A stretch of 13,203 nucleotides of DNA from Ktedonobacter sp. 13_1_20CM_4_53_11 (GTDB taxonomy: Bacteria > Chloroflexota > Ktedonobacteria > Ktedonobacterales > Ktedonobacteraceae): assembly GCA_001919995.1 (NCBI GenBank), contig MNIY01000165.1:1-13203 (forward strand). Direction: 5' to 3'. A program made the position numbers and the translations under genes. Below are positions 6,130 through 12,778 of this stretch, piece after piece (position 1 is the first letter of the stretch; each line of letters begins with the position of its first letter). Below the pieces are notes generated by a model, which saw nothing but the letters and a program-made list of their open reading frames with translations, was not told the origin of the DNA and did not search any database.

Positions 6130-7548
6130 TTAGCGTGCCTGGATGCGCAGGGCCACTTTGGGCGCGTGTGTTTCCTGACCGGGTGAGGCCAGCGAACGGA
6201 GCGCGTCGATCGTTTCCTGGGCATTTCTGACAAACTCGGCCCGTACAGGAAGACGCTGCTTGAACTCTTCCACCGTGACATCATCGAGGAAGCGCACCCC
6301 TTCGTTGTCCAGCATCACGCGCGGTAACAAAACGAGATCACCCAGGTTCCCGTTCTCTTCTAGCGCGTCCAGGACATCCTGTCCGCAGAGTAACCCTGCG
6401 ACAGTCACCTCTTCACCAAAGAACTTGTTGACGATTGGCAACACCTGCACTTCGAGCTGCTCAGCCTGGCGTATATCTTCAGCGAACCGTTCAATTACGG
6501 GGCGGGCCATGACGCTGGTGACCAGCGTTACGCGCCGCGGCTGCGGCATGGCTGCTGGCAATCTGCGCTTGCTGCGGTTCCACTGCTCGATCAAGAAGCG
6601 CGTCATGCCCACACCGTTCTCAATCTGCGAGTACGAGCCATAGTGTTGGGCTGGTGGGAACTCGTATCCCGTTATGTAGTACCACTCGTCAGAGAGGTAG
6701 ACGAACGGGTAGCCGTTGGGGTCTTCCGCGGCAAAACGCTGCTGGTGGAGCTGCACCTGTGCAATGATAGCCTCGGCCTCCTGGCGAGTATAGTGTCGCA
6801 GCGGCGGTAGGTCACCGGTCTTCATCATATTATTGTACTTAGTGAGACCCACAGGCACCACAGAGATGGATTCAACGATAGGCTGTAGCGTCGCTAAATC
6901 CTGGATGCTGCGATCAAGGTACTCGCCGTCATTGATAGTTGGGCAGAGAACAAGCTGGGTGTGGCAGGTGATGTGCATATCTCCCAGGCGTTTGATGTGG
7001 TCAATAATATCACCGGCCCGTGGGCCATCGACCAGCTTGCGGCGTAAGTCCGGGTCGGTCGCGTGCACCGAGACGTAGAGAGGCGTCAGCTTTTGTTCGT
7101 CGAGGCGCTGCCAGTCGTGCTCCTTAAGATTAGTCAGCGTAATAAAGTTGCCAAAAAGAAATGAGTAGCGGTAATCATCATCTTTAATGTAGAGCGAAGA
7201 ACGCATTCCATGAGCCAGCCCTGGTTGTGGTGCAAAACGTTCCGGTAGCCCTTTAATAAAACAGAAGACACATTTATTGGCGCACTGGCGTATAAAGGGA
7301 GCCGGCTCTTCACCGAACAGCACACCCAGACTCTCATCTATTGACTTGGTTATACGCACTTCATGCTGCGCCTGCTGCCGCTCGAAGCCAATGGTCAGCT
7401 CTTCATCAGCAACGTAGAAACGATAATCGACCAGGTCACGAATGAGGTTGCCATTGATCGTGCGAATAAGATCACCGGGTTGTAGACCTGCGAGATCGGC
7501 AGGGCTTTCGGGCACTACCTCACGCACCCATCCATACATTTTTGGCAT
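6130..7548 (-). CDS. DUF512 radical SAM protein with N-terminal PDZ domain
   Basis: 472 residues; ATG with AAGGAA upstream on the minus strand. Residues 1-65 form a PDZ-like domain (PESPADLAGLQPGDLIRTIN, 13-32). The radical SAM cluster motif is C89-x3-C93-x2-C96 in QCANKCVFCFIKG, followed by the highly conserved stretch with SLYIKDDDYRYSFLFGNFIT and LYVSVHATDP. The C-terminal half is the DUF512 domain, ending with MLDNEGVRFLDDVTVEE (412-428). Orthologues are found in cyanobacteria, clostridia and Chloroflexota; the reaction is not known. The cluster motif predicts a 4Fe-4S centre that cleaves S-adenosylmethionine. All motifs are intact and no truncation is seen. A near-consensus promoter and a repeat-bearing leader lie upstream. 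Confidence 0.95.
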   Translation of the reverse strand: MPKMYGWVREVVPESPADLAGLQPGDLIRTINGNLIRDLVDYRFYVADEELTIGFERQQAQHEVRITKSIDESLGVLFGEEPAPFIRQCANKCVFCFIKGLPERFAPQPGLAHGMRSSLYIKDDDYRYSFLFGNFITLTNLKEHDWQRLDEQKLTPLYVSVHATDPDLRRKLVDGPRAGDIIDHIKRLGDMHITCHTQLVLCPTINDGEYLDRSIQDLATLQPIVESISVVPVGLTKYNNMMKTGDLPPLRHYTRQEAEAIIAQVQLHQQRFAAEDPNGYPFVYLSDEWYYITGYEFPPAQHYGSYSQIENGVGMTRFLIEQWNRSKRRLPAAMPQPRRVTLVTSVMARPVIERFAEDIRQAEQLEVQVLPIVNKFFGEEVTVAGLLCGQDVLDALEENGNLGDLVLLPRVMLDNEGVRFLDDVTVEEFKQRLPVRAEFVRNAQETIDALRSLASPGQETHAPKVALRIQAR

Positions 7549-7578
7549 TGGTATTATTCCTTAAAAAAAGACAGTCGA

Positions 7579-7620
7579 GGGCGACCATGGCGGTCGCCTG
7601 GCACCCCTCGCGGGCGCCAG
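7579..7620. repeat. Two-hairpin GC-rich repeat in the DUF512 gene leader
   Basis: Hairpin one: GGCGACC (7580-7586), loop ATGGC, GGTCGCC (7592-7598). Hairpin two: CTGGCACCC (7598-7606), loop CTCGC, GGGCGCCAG (7612-7620), with one A-C mismatch. The two stems share a boundary base and have equal 5-base loops, like dispersed REP-type twins. It is far more GC-rich than its flanks and lies between the predicted transcription start (about 7669) and the ATG at 7548. Confidence 0.6.
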
Positions 7621-7675
7621 AATTGCACTTTGCTTCCCGTGCTCCCCAAAGAAATGCTGCATATATATCCAGATG

Positions 7676-7704
7676 ATTATAACCGCCTCACGGGCATACG
7701 TCAA
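7676..7704 (-). promoter_or_regulatory. Near-consensus SigA promoter of the DUF512 gene
   Basis: On the minus strand: -35 TTGACG (7704-7699), exactly 17 bases, -10 TATAAT (7681-7676). Immediately upstream lies an A/T tract (about 7703-7712) belonging to the edge of the inverted-repeat element, which could act as an UP element. The predicted leader is about 120 bases. Confidence 0.75.
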
Positions 7705-7708
7705 ATTT

Positions 7709-7816
7709 TTTTAGACATTTGGAGAGAAGATTTCCCGTGAGCGGCCTCGAGCGCTGTCCTGCATGTCATCCTGAGCGCAGCGAAGGATGACATGTATTAT
7801 CTCCAAATGTCTAAAA
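7709..7816. repeat. Nested inverted-repeat element (MITE-like or REP-like)
   Basis: Outer arms of 17 bp match perfectly (7709-7725 and 7800-7816; core TTTAGACATTTGGAGA and its complement). Inside is a second perfect 11-bp stem, CATGTCATCCT (7762-7772) with AGGATGACATG (7784-7794), and an 11-base loop GAGCGCAGCGA. The inner unit resembles a hairpin motif (TCATCCTGAGCG...CGAAGGATGA) that I recall as a dispersed repeat in several bacterial phyla. No transposase is encoded, so it would be mobilised in trans if it is mobile at all. No clear target-site duplication could be assigned because the flanks are A/T tracts. Confidence 0.65.
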
Positions 7817-7923
7817 TTTTTGGGAGATTGTAGACATACATAATACTTGCCTGTCGGATCTGGCGTGGTAACTATATACTGGTTTGAAAAGGTAGAGGTG
7901 TAATAGGAATTCTTCTTTGCCAT
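7711..7923 (-). CDS. Possible small gene whose 3' part is the inverted-repeat element
   Basis: A 70-codon frame starts at ATG 7923 (MAKKNSYYTSTFSNQYIVTT). The first 36 or so residues look protein-like (NQYIVTTPDPTGKYYVCLQS). From about residue 37 onward the frame reads through the nested inverted repeat, giving FRHLEIIHVILRCAQDDMQ and beyond, which is not expected to be native sequence. A TTGACA-N16-TCTACT promoter candidate is placed correctly for it, but the ribosome site is weak. I recognise no family. It may be a small gene truncated or extended by insertion of the repeat. Confidence 0.35.
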   Translation of the reverse strand: MAKKNSYYTSTFSNQYIVTTPDPTGKYYVCLQSPKNFRHLEIIHVILRCAQDDMQDSARGRSREIFSPNV

Positions 7924-7948
7924 ATTGTCTCTGTTTCAGCAAGGACTC

Positions 7949-7976
7949 AGTAGAATGCTTGTCCATGGTTTGTCAA
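7949..7976 (-). promoter_or_regulatory. Candidate promoter for the small minus-strand frame
   Basis: Minus strand: -35 TTGACA (7976-7971, full consensus), 16-base spacer, -10 TCTACT (7954-7949, four of six). The predicted start near 7942 is about 19 bases before ATG 7923. Confidence 0.35.
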
Positions 7977-8009
7977 AAGTTATTTCAAGGAATGGGCTTC
8001 TCGTGCGGT

Positions 8010-8039
8010 TTTACATACGTATAAGCAGTGCAATATATC
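8010..8039 (+). promoter_or_regulatory. Candidate promoter upstream of the first stress protein
   Basis: TTTACA (8010-8015), 18 bases, TATATC (8034-8039). It is the best SigA-like pair I find in the 337 bases before the gene, but it is only moderate and would give a leader of over 200 bases. No GTTT/GGGTAT pair of the SigB general-stress type has proper spacing. The same gap holds AAGGAGGG at 8121-8128 with no ATG, GTG or TTG start at normal distance. Confidence 0.25.
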
Positions 8040-8260
8040 TACAAACAGAAAAATAGCGGGTTTTAAAGAGCCGCATTGGAAATGGAACATAATGCAACTT
8101 TTGATAAACTTGATTCGTGTAAGGAGGGTCTGAACGAGACAAAAGTTAAGATGGACAAAGTGGTAAACATTTTGTTGGGTAGGAATTGTGAAAAGGGAGT
8201 ACCTGCAAAAGGGTGCTTATCGCTTTACAATTGCTCATAATGTTCGAAGGGAGAAAAATT

Positions 8261-9043
8261 ATGACAACAACGAATCGTTCTTTTGTAGTAGGTGTCTTTC
8301 AAGATGAGGCCCAGGCACAGCAGGCAATGAATGACCTGATGAGTGCTGGATTCAGCAAAGATCAGATCAGATATTCTGTGCGTAAAGGCGGTTCTGGCAT
8401 CACCAATTCTTTAGAGAATCTGGGTTTGCCCGAAGATGAGGCTACCTTCTACAATGGTGAGTTTGAGTCAGGCCGTACTGTTGTGGTAGTCAATACGAGA
8501 GACCGACAACAGGAGGCATCCCAGATCCTGTCTCGCGATGGTGGTTATGATTACGCGTCTCGTTCTGGTCAGACAACCGGCACAAGCAGCTATGCTAACA
8601 CTGCTGGTCAGGCGACTGACTATAACACCCAGGCGGGGCAAAATGTCCAGCTGCGTGAAGAACAACTTCGTGCCAATAAGCAGTCAGTAGAGACTGGCGC
8701 AGTTGGCCTGCGCAAAGATGTGGTTTCTGAACAGCAGTCTTTCGATGTGCCGGTTAATCGTGAAGAGGTGGTCATCGAGCGCCATGCTGCTTCGGGCCAG
8801 CCATCAGATACGCCAATAGGTGAAGGCGAAACCTACAGGGTTCCTGTTCGCGAGGAGCAGGTGACGGTTGATAAGCAGCCTGTAGTGAGAGAAGAGGTTT
8901 CCCTCGGCAAGCGGCAGGTCCAGGATTCCCAGCGGGTTTCGGACACGGTTCACCGAGAAGAGGCTCGCGTCGAACACCAGGGCGATGTGAATGTTCAGGG
9001 TGATGACACCGACATTCGGGATAGCAACATTAACAACCAATAG
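8261..9043 (+). CDS. General stress protein, YflT-like domain plus YsnF/DUF2382 domain
   Basis: 260 residues from the ATG at 8261, preceded by GAAGGGAG; an ATG 16 codons earlier lacks a ribosome site. Residues 7-92 form an alpha/beta domain of the YflT (general stress protein 17M) type: FVVGVFQDEAQAQQAMNDL, AGFSKDQIRYS, then RQQEASQILSR. A low-complexity linker rich in Gly, Ser, Thr and Gln covers about 98-128. Residues 129-240 are the charged YsnF/DUF2382 region with imperfect repeats of an R-E-E-x-V-x-I/V-x-K/R-x pattern (LREEQLRANK, NREEVVIERH, REEQVTVDKQ). No signal peptide or membrane segment is seen. Such proteins accumulate under stress in Bacillus and other groups; the molecular role is unknown. 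A close paralogue follows, after a terminator. Confidence 0.88.
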   Translation: MTTTNRSFVVGVFQDEAQAQQAMNDLMSAGFSKDQIRYSVRKGGSGITNSLENLGLPEDEATFYNGEFESGRTVVVVNTRDRQQEASQILSRDGGYDYASRSGQTTGTSSYANTAGQATDYNTQAGQNVQLREEQLRANKQSVETGAVGLRKDVVSEQQSFDVPVNREEVVIERHAASGQPSDTPIGEGETYRVPVREEQVTVDKQPVVREEVSLGKRQVQDSQRVSDTVHREEARVEHQGDVNVQGDDTDIRDSNINNQ

Positions 9044-9060
9044 GAGAAACTGGAGCAGGA

Positions 9061-9113
9061 AAGATAGGCAACTGGCCTGGGTGAAGCTTTACGCCTACGC
9101 CGTTGCCTATTTT
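9061..9113 (+). terminator. Intrinsic terminator after the first stress protein
   Basis: ATAGGCAAC (9064-9072) pairs with GTTGCCTAT (9102-9110), extended by A-T and wobble pairs outside and by GGC/GCC plus GTGAAG/CTTTAC stems inside. TTTT directly follows at 9110-9113. It separates the two paralogues, so the second gene should have its own promoter or depend on readthrough. Confidence 0.7.
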
Positions 9114-9155
9114 CTGTTAGTAGACTCCACATCATCTGTTATAAGGAGATAGCTC

Positions 9156-10004
9156 ATGGAAACGACTGAAAGTCCAATCGTTGTAGGTGTTTTTAGAGAA
9201 CGCGCCCTGGCGGAACAGGCCGTTGATGAACTACGGCATGCCGGGTTTAGAGACGATCAGATCCGGTATTCGGGCAAAGGCGCCATGGCTGGCGGTCTCC
9301 TGGAAACGCTCATGAGCAAGTTTTCAGGGCAGGGAGATGGGAGTGTCTTCGATGCTCTCACAGAGCAGGGCATACCGAAAGACGAGCTCGAGTACTACCA
9401 ACACGAGTACGAGAGGGGTTCCGCGATCGTGACAGTACAATCGTACGGTCGCCAACAGGAGGCGAGCGATATTCTCTCCCGTTTCGGAGCATACGATGCT
9501 CGTTCACGGACTGAATATATGCAGGATGCTCACACTATCCAGTTGCGCGAAGAGGTACTCCAACCGCGCAAACACCCGGTAGAGATCGGCGAAGTCTTTA
9601 TTCGCAAAGTGGTGGTCACAGAAGAGAGAACCATCACCGTACCGGTGATGCGCGAGGAACTGGTTATCGAGCGCCGTTCTATCGCGACAGATTCTGTTGA
9701 TGCCAGTGATCAACTATCCAACAGCCCGGATCTCCCTGATAACCAGGATCAGCCAATCGGTAAGCTCGTCGAGATTGGCGAGGGCGAGGTTATCAGGATT
9801 CCTATTCGCACGGAGCAGGTAATGATCGAGAAGCGGCCAGTTGTGATTGAAGAACTGGTTGTAGGTAAGCGCCATGTACAGGAGACCAGGCGTTTTTCAG
9901 GGACTGTGCAGCGGGAAGTGCCTCATATCGAGCGCGAAGGCAACGTAAATATCCGGGGCGATAATGTGGATGTGGAAGATGTTCCTGTGCGCTCTGAACA
10001 ATAG
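9156..10004 (+). CDS. Second general stress protein, YflT-like plus YsnF/DUF2382
   Basis: 282 residues; ATG preceded by AAGGAGATAGCTC. It has the same architecture as the upstream gene, and conserved blocks align along its length: VVGVF (9-13), AGFRDDQIRYS (29-39), RQQEASDILSR (99-109), the REE repeats (131-173) and the tail GNVNIRGDN (262-270). Differences are a roughly 20-residue insertion in the N-terminal domain (about 44-66), loss of the Gly/Ser/Gln linker, and an acidic Asp/Asn/Pro spacer (about 179-205) inside the YsnF region. The pair evidently arose by tandem duplication and has since diverged. No membrane or signal sequence is visible. Function beyond stress association is unknown. 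Confidence 0.88.
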   Translation: METTESPIVVGVFRERALAEQAVDELRHAGFRDDQIRYSGKGAMAGGLLETLMSKFSGQGDGSVFDALTEQGIPKDELEYYQHEYERGSAIVTVQSYGRQQEASDILSRFGAYDARSRTEYMQDAHTIQLREEVLQPRKHPVEIGEVFIRKVVVTEERTITVPVMREELVIERRSIATDSVDASDQLSNSPDLPDNQDQPIGKLVEIGEGEVIRIPIRTEQVMIEKRPVVIEELVVGKRHVQETRRFSGTVQREVPHIEREGNVNIRGDNVDVEDVPVRSEQ

Positions 10005-10027
10005 CATTGACCAGTTGTGGGGAAACG

Positions 10028-10039
10028 GACGGGCCCGTC
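10028..10039. repeat. 12-bp perfect palindrome between convergent genes
   Basis: GACGGGCCCGTC lies between the second stress gene and the methyltransferase stop. It is too compact for a stable RNA hairpin and has no T run, so it is not a clear terminator. It could be a protein-binding site. Confidence 0.25.
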
Positions 10040-10080
10040 ATGGTATCCGGATGATATTGTGAAAAGTCAGTATCGGGTCC

Positions 10081-10848
10081 CTACTGAATCTTTTCTCCAA
10101 TCGTGATATATACTTCCCAGCGTTGACTACGCACACGTTCAGAACGGCGACGCAGGCTAAACTGTTCCAGGGGAATGTGTTGACCAAACCAGGCATGGGG
10201 CACTTCATTCGTAGTAACGCCTGCAGCCGTATCACGATTCGTATATATAATCCTATCTTCAGGACTTAATGTGCTCTGATTCCGGGCCATTTCTTCGTCC
10301 AGATTGTGCTTTTTGCGCGGACCGTAGACTGCTGAAGGGCCATAGACGAGGATTTGCACCAGGAACAGGAATGATTGGAGAAATCCCACGGGGAGAAGGT
10401 TGGCACCTTCAATGATAATCAAGCGACCGCCTGGGCGCAAGACGCGCGCGACCTCCGCTATAGTGTCAGGATCGTAGATGTATTCAGAGGGGAAGGTGCT
10501 CACCACCGTATCGAATGATGCCGAGGTGAAAGGAAGGCGCTGGGCCGACCCCTGGAGAACCCAGTTTTTTTCACCCAGCTTGTGACGCTGGAGCGTATCG
10601 CGGGCAGCCGCCACCATTTGTGGAGATTGCTCGACGGCGCGACAGTCATAACCTGCCGTTATCATATCTACCAGCAGGTCTCCCAGGCCACAACCCAGCT
10701 CCAGGATGTCGTGGCCTGTGATACGTGGCAGCACCAGACGTTGCCAGATGCGCCATTGTCCAGCGAATGGCACAGTACTGGCAAAGCGGTAGAGATAGCG
10801 GTTTTTGTAGAGTGTTTCAAAAAACCATTTGCGTATAACAGGGGTCAT
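10081..10848 (-). CDS. Class I SAM-dependent methyltransferase
   Basis: 255 residues. Motif I, DILELGCGLGDLL (47-59), binds S-adenosylmethionine. The acidic residue after strand 2 is in AVEQSPQM (71-78), motif II/post-I is LPFTSASFDTVVSTF (105-119) and motif III is VLRPGGRLIIIEG (136-148), all in Methyltransf_11 order. A hydrophobic stretch follows (about 151-170, LLPVGFLQSFLFLVQILVYG) that could touch membrane or a lipid substrate. The ATG overlaps the stop of the upstream HAD gene (ATGA, 10845-10848), so the two are translationally coupled. The acceptor substrate is not evident; the general form resembles ubiquinone/menaquinone or phospholipid methyltransferases. Confidence 0.88.
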   Translation of the reverse strand: MTPVIRKWFFETLYKNRYLYRFASTVPFAGQWRIWQRLVLPRITGHDILELGCGLGDLLVDMITAGYDCRAVEQSPQMVAAARDTLQRHKLGEKNWVLQGSAQRLPFTSASFDTVVSTFPSEYIYDPDTIAEVARVLRPGGRLIIIEGANLLPVGFLQSFLFLVQILVYGPSAVYGPRKKHNLDEEMARNQSTLSPEDRIIYTNRDTAAGVTTNEVPHAWFGQHIPLEQFSLRRRSERVRSQRWEVYITIGEKIQ

Positions 10849-11816
10849 TGCACACCTACTTCAGTGAAAATGTCTAGCAGATCGCTCACGTTTTCAATGA
10901 TGAGATCAGGCTCGATCTCACTCTGCATATGTTGATCCCACCTGCCTTCGCGATTCTGCACATGCGCGAGGACGTAGTCATCATCGGTGATAAGTAAACC
11001 CTCAGACAAATTGTCGTATCGCTCCCCTCCATAACCTGCTTCGGGAAAGGTGGGAGTCGAAAGTGCTGCTGTTGTCGCTCCAGTAGCGATCAAGTGGGTT
11101 TGCCTGTGTACACCTGGTTTCCAGACGGTAAAGATATTCAGCATCTTACTCCCTGGAATGTCTGCTTTGAGTGAGTCGCCCACCATCACGGCTTCTTCTG
11201 GCGGAATATGCAGAGCATTGAGTGCATGGAGAAAAATTGCAGGATTCGGTTTGCGAATACCGAGATCGGCTGAAATCGCTATATGGCGTGGGTCAAAAAA
11301 GTTCAGCAGTCCAAGCGTTTGCAAGTCTTCCTGGAACAATTGCCCTCCCCAATGACGATTAGTAACGATGCCCAATTGAAAGCCGCGCTGTTGTAAGATG
11401 GTGAGAGTCGAGATAACGTCATCAAAAAGTGGGCGTGACCCCAGTATACGCACGCGCAACGCCTCAAAGACGGCTGCACCGATATCGCGAGTAACTCCCT
11501 CTATGCTCCACTGCTGCAGTACCTGCACAACGGCATGGGCGCAGTCAGGCTCGAGCCCAGGGTCCTGACGAATCATGATACGGATCTGTTCATCCGTCGC
11601 ATCGCGGAGATGCTGGCCCAGTGCAATATCAGTTCTATCGAGTAGGGAGACGGGTGCAACAGTCTGCCGTAGTAATGCGGCAGCTTGCGCATTCGAGGCG
11701 TTCTCTAATTGCTGCCATACAGCCAAATCCTTGCGAAACCAGAGCGTATCACCGAGGTCAAACAGTAGACAGCGAACGGTACGTCCCGTGAGAGTGGGTA
11801 TCGGCTTTTTTGGCAA
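10845..11816 (-). CDS. HAD-superfamily hydrolase
   Basis: 323 residues if translation begins at TTG 11816, which follows AAGGGAGG. The frame is open to an ATG at 11894, but that codon lies upstream of a 16-bp hairpin and has no ribosome site, so I prefer the TTG. HAD motifs are LLFDLGDTLW (nucleophile Asp20), VTN (Thr152), RKPNPAIF (Lys189) and MVGDSLKADI (Asp214 and Asp219). An alpha-helical cap sits between motifs I and II. Position +2 from the nucleophile is Gly rather than the acid Asp of ordinary phosphatases. The C-terminal 70 or so residues form an extension (YGGERYDNLSEG and onward) of unknown role. It overlaps the methyltransferase gene, suggesting a shared process. Confidence 0.85.
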   Translation of the reverse strand: MPKKPIPTLTGRTVRCLLFDLGDTLWFRKDLAVWQQLENASNAQAAALLRQTVAPVSLLDRTDIALGQHLRDATDEQIRIMIRQDPGLEPDCAHAVVQVLQQWSIEGVTRDIGAAVFEALRVRILGSRPLFDDVISTLTILQQRGFQLGIVTNRHWGGQLFQEDLQTLGLLNFFDPRHIAISADLGIRKPNPAIFLHALNALHIPPEEAVMVGDSLKADIPGSKMLNIFTVWKPGVHRQTHLIATGATTAALSTPTFPEAGYGGERYDNLSEGLLITDDDYVLAHVQNREGRWDQHMQSEIEPDLIIENVSDLLDIFTEVGVQ

Positions 11817-11841
11817 AGAACCTCCCTTAGCGTCAATGTGA

Positions 11842-11885
11842 GAGATAAAGAGTATAGAAGCAAACAGCTCTATACTCTTTATCTC
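11842..11885 (-). terminator. Long hairpin downstream of clpP
   Basis: A 16-bp perfect stem (GAGATAAAGAGTATAG at 11842-11857 with its complement at 11870-11885) around a 12-base loop, 28 bases past the clpP stop. On the minus strand no T run follows, so it may stabilise the clpP mRNA 3' end or terminate poorly and allow readthrough into the HAD gene. Confidence 0.5.
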
Positions 11886-11912
11886 ATTAATCATTATCTC
11901 GCTGGCTTAAGC

Positions 11913-12578
11913 TTAGCGCGAGAGAGCCTCTTCGCCTTCTGTAAGCACCTCATCAACGAGACCATACTCGACCGCCTGTTCCGCGGAGAGGTAGTAGTTG
12001 CGGTCAGAGTCTTGCATAATGCGCTCGGTTGTCTGACCGGTGTGCTTGGCAAGAATCTCGTAGATGTTACGACGCAAGCGCAGGATTTCGCGGGCAGTGA
12101 TTTCGATATCAGCTGCCTGACCTTCTGCACCGCCGAGCGGCTGGTGAATCAACACTGTCGAATTTGGCAGGCAGAAACGTTTGCCTTTTTGACCGGCGGT
12201 CAAGAGGACAGCGCCCATACTCATTGCCATGCCCATACAGACGGTTGAGACATCTGGTTTGAGCCACTGCATAGTGTCGTAGATCGCCAGACCTGCATAG
12301 ATACTCCCACCAGGAGAGTTAATATACATGTTGATGTCTTTGGTAGCGTCCTCACTCTGCAGGAACAATAGTTGCGCGACTGTCACATTGGCGACCATGT
12401 CGTCAATGGGTGTACCAATGAAAATGATACGTTCTTTCAAGAGGCGGGAAAAAATGTCCCAGCCGCGCTCACCACGAGGTGTTGACTCGACTACATTGGG
12501 GATAATACCCCTGGGTTCAAGAATTTCGGCTCGTCCTTTTATCCATTTTGGATCATTTGGGTTAAAAACGGCGCCCAT
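11913..12578 (-). CDS. clpP: ClpP, proteolytic subunit of Clp protease (Asn in catalytic triad)
   Basis: 221 residues; ATG after AAGGAG. ClpP forms a 14-subunit chamber that degrades proteins fed by ClpX or ClpC/ClpA ATPases in the cytoplasm. Family blocks are intact: [19 protein letters not shown] (35-53), [27 protein letters not shown] with Ser120, and [17 protein letters not shown] with His145. Aligned by equal spacing to E. coli ClpP (Ser to His 25, His to Asp 49), the third triad position is Asn194 in [11 protein letters not shown]; the codon is AAC. The N-terminus before RGER is about 10 residues longer than in E. coli. Listeria ClpP1 is a known precedent for Asn here. Own promoter at 12711-12739. 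Confidence 0.96.
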   Translation of the reverse strand: MGAVFNPNDPKWIKGRAEILEPRGIIPNVVESTPRGERGWDIFSRLLKERIIFIGTPIDDMVANVTVAQLLFLQSEDATKDINMYINSPGGSIYAGLAIYDTMQWLKPDVSTVCMGMAMSMGAVLLTAGQKGKRFCLPNSTVLIHQPLGGAEGQAADIEITAREILRLRRNIYEILAKHTGQTTERIMQDSDRNYYLSAEQAVEYGLVDEVLTEGEEALSR

Positions 12579-12681
12579 GTTAACTCCTTACTTATCTAAA
12601 ACAACGTACGGTTTGTCATTCTCTCCATTGTATATATTGGGCGAGATATACCGTCAGTTAAAAAACGAAATGTACAGAGGA

Positions 12682-12699
12682 TGCCCGCAAGATCGGGCA
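12682..12699 (-). promoter_or_regulatory. Hairpin in the clpP leader
   Basis: TGCCCG/CGGGCA 6-bp stem with 6-base loop, placed 5-15 bases inside the predicted clpP transcript. It could protect the 5' end. No CtsR-type tandem repeat (GGTCAAA) or CIRCE element is visible in this leader. Confidence 0.35.
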
Positions 12700-12710
12700 C
12701 TTGTAACGTA

Positions 12711-12739
12711 ATCATAGCACCTGCAAGATACAAACGCAA
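12711..12739 (-). promoter_or_regulatory. SigA-type promoter of clpP
   Basis: Minus strand: -35 TTGCGT (12739-12734), 17-base spacer, -10 TATGAT (12716-12711). The predicted start is near 12704, giving a leader of about 125 bases before the ATG at 12578. Confidence 0.7.
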
Positions 12740-12778
12740 GAATAGGTTGAGAAGTGTCTCTACCTGCCCGCTCGTGCG

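Noticed and set aside
6260..6643. 127-codon plus-strand frame inside the DUF512 gene
   Set aside because: Antisense shadow; the minus-strand gene has full family motifs across this interval.
8151..8240. 29-codon frame upstream of the first stress gene
   Set aside because: The strong AAGGAGGG (8121-8128) is too far from its ATG. An in-frame CTG at 8130 would be too close, and no family resemblance is seen.
8041..8260. SigB-type general stress promoter for the stress genes
   Set aside because: GGGTAG-like strings occur, but no GTTT box lies at 12-16 bases upstream of them.
12579..12740. CtsR or CIRCE control of clpP
   Set aside because: No tandem GGTCAAA repeats and no TTAGCACTC-N9-GAGTGCTAA type element in the leader.
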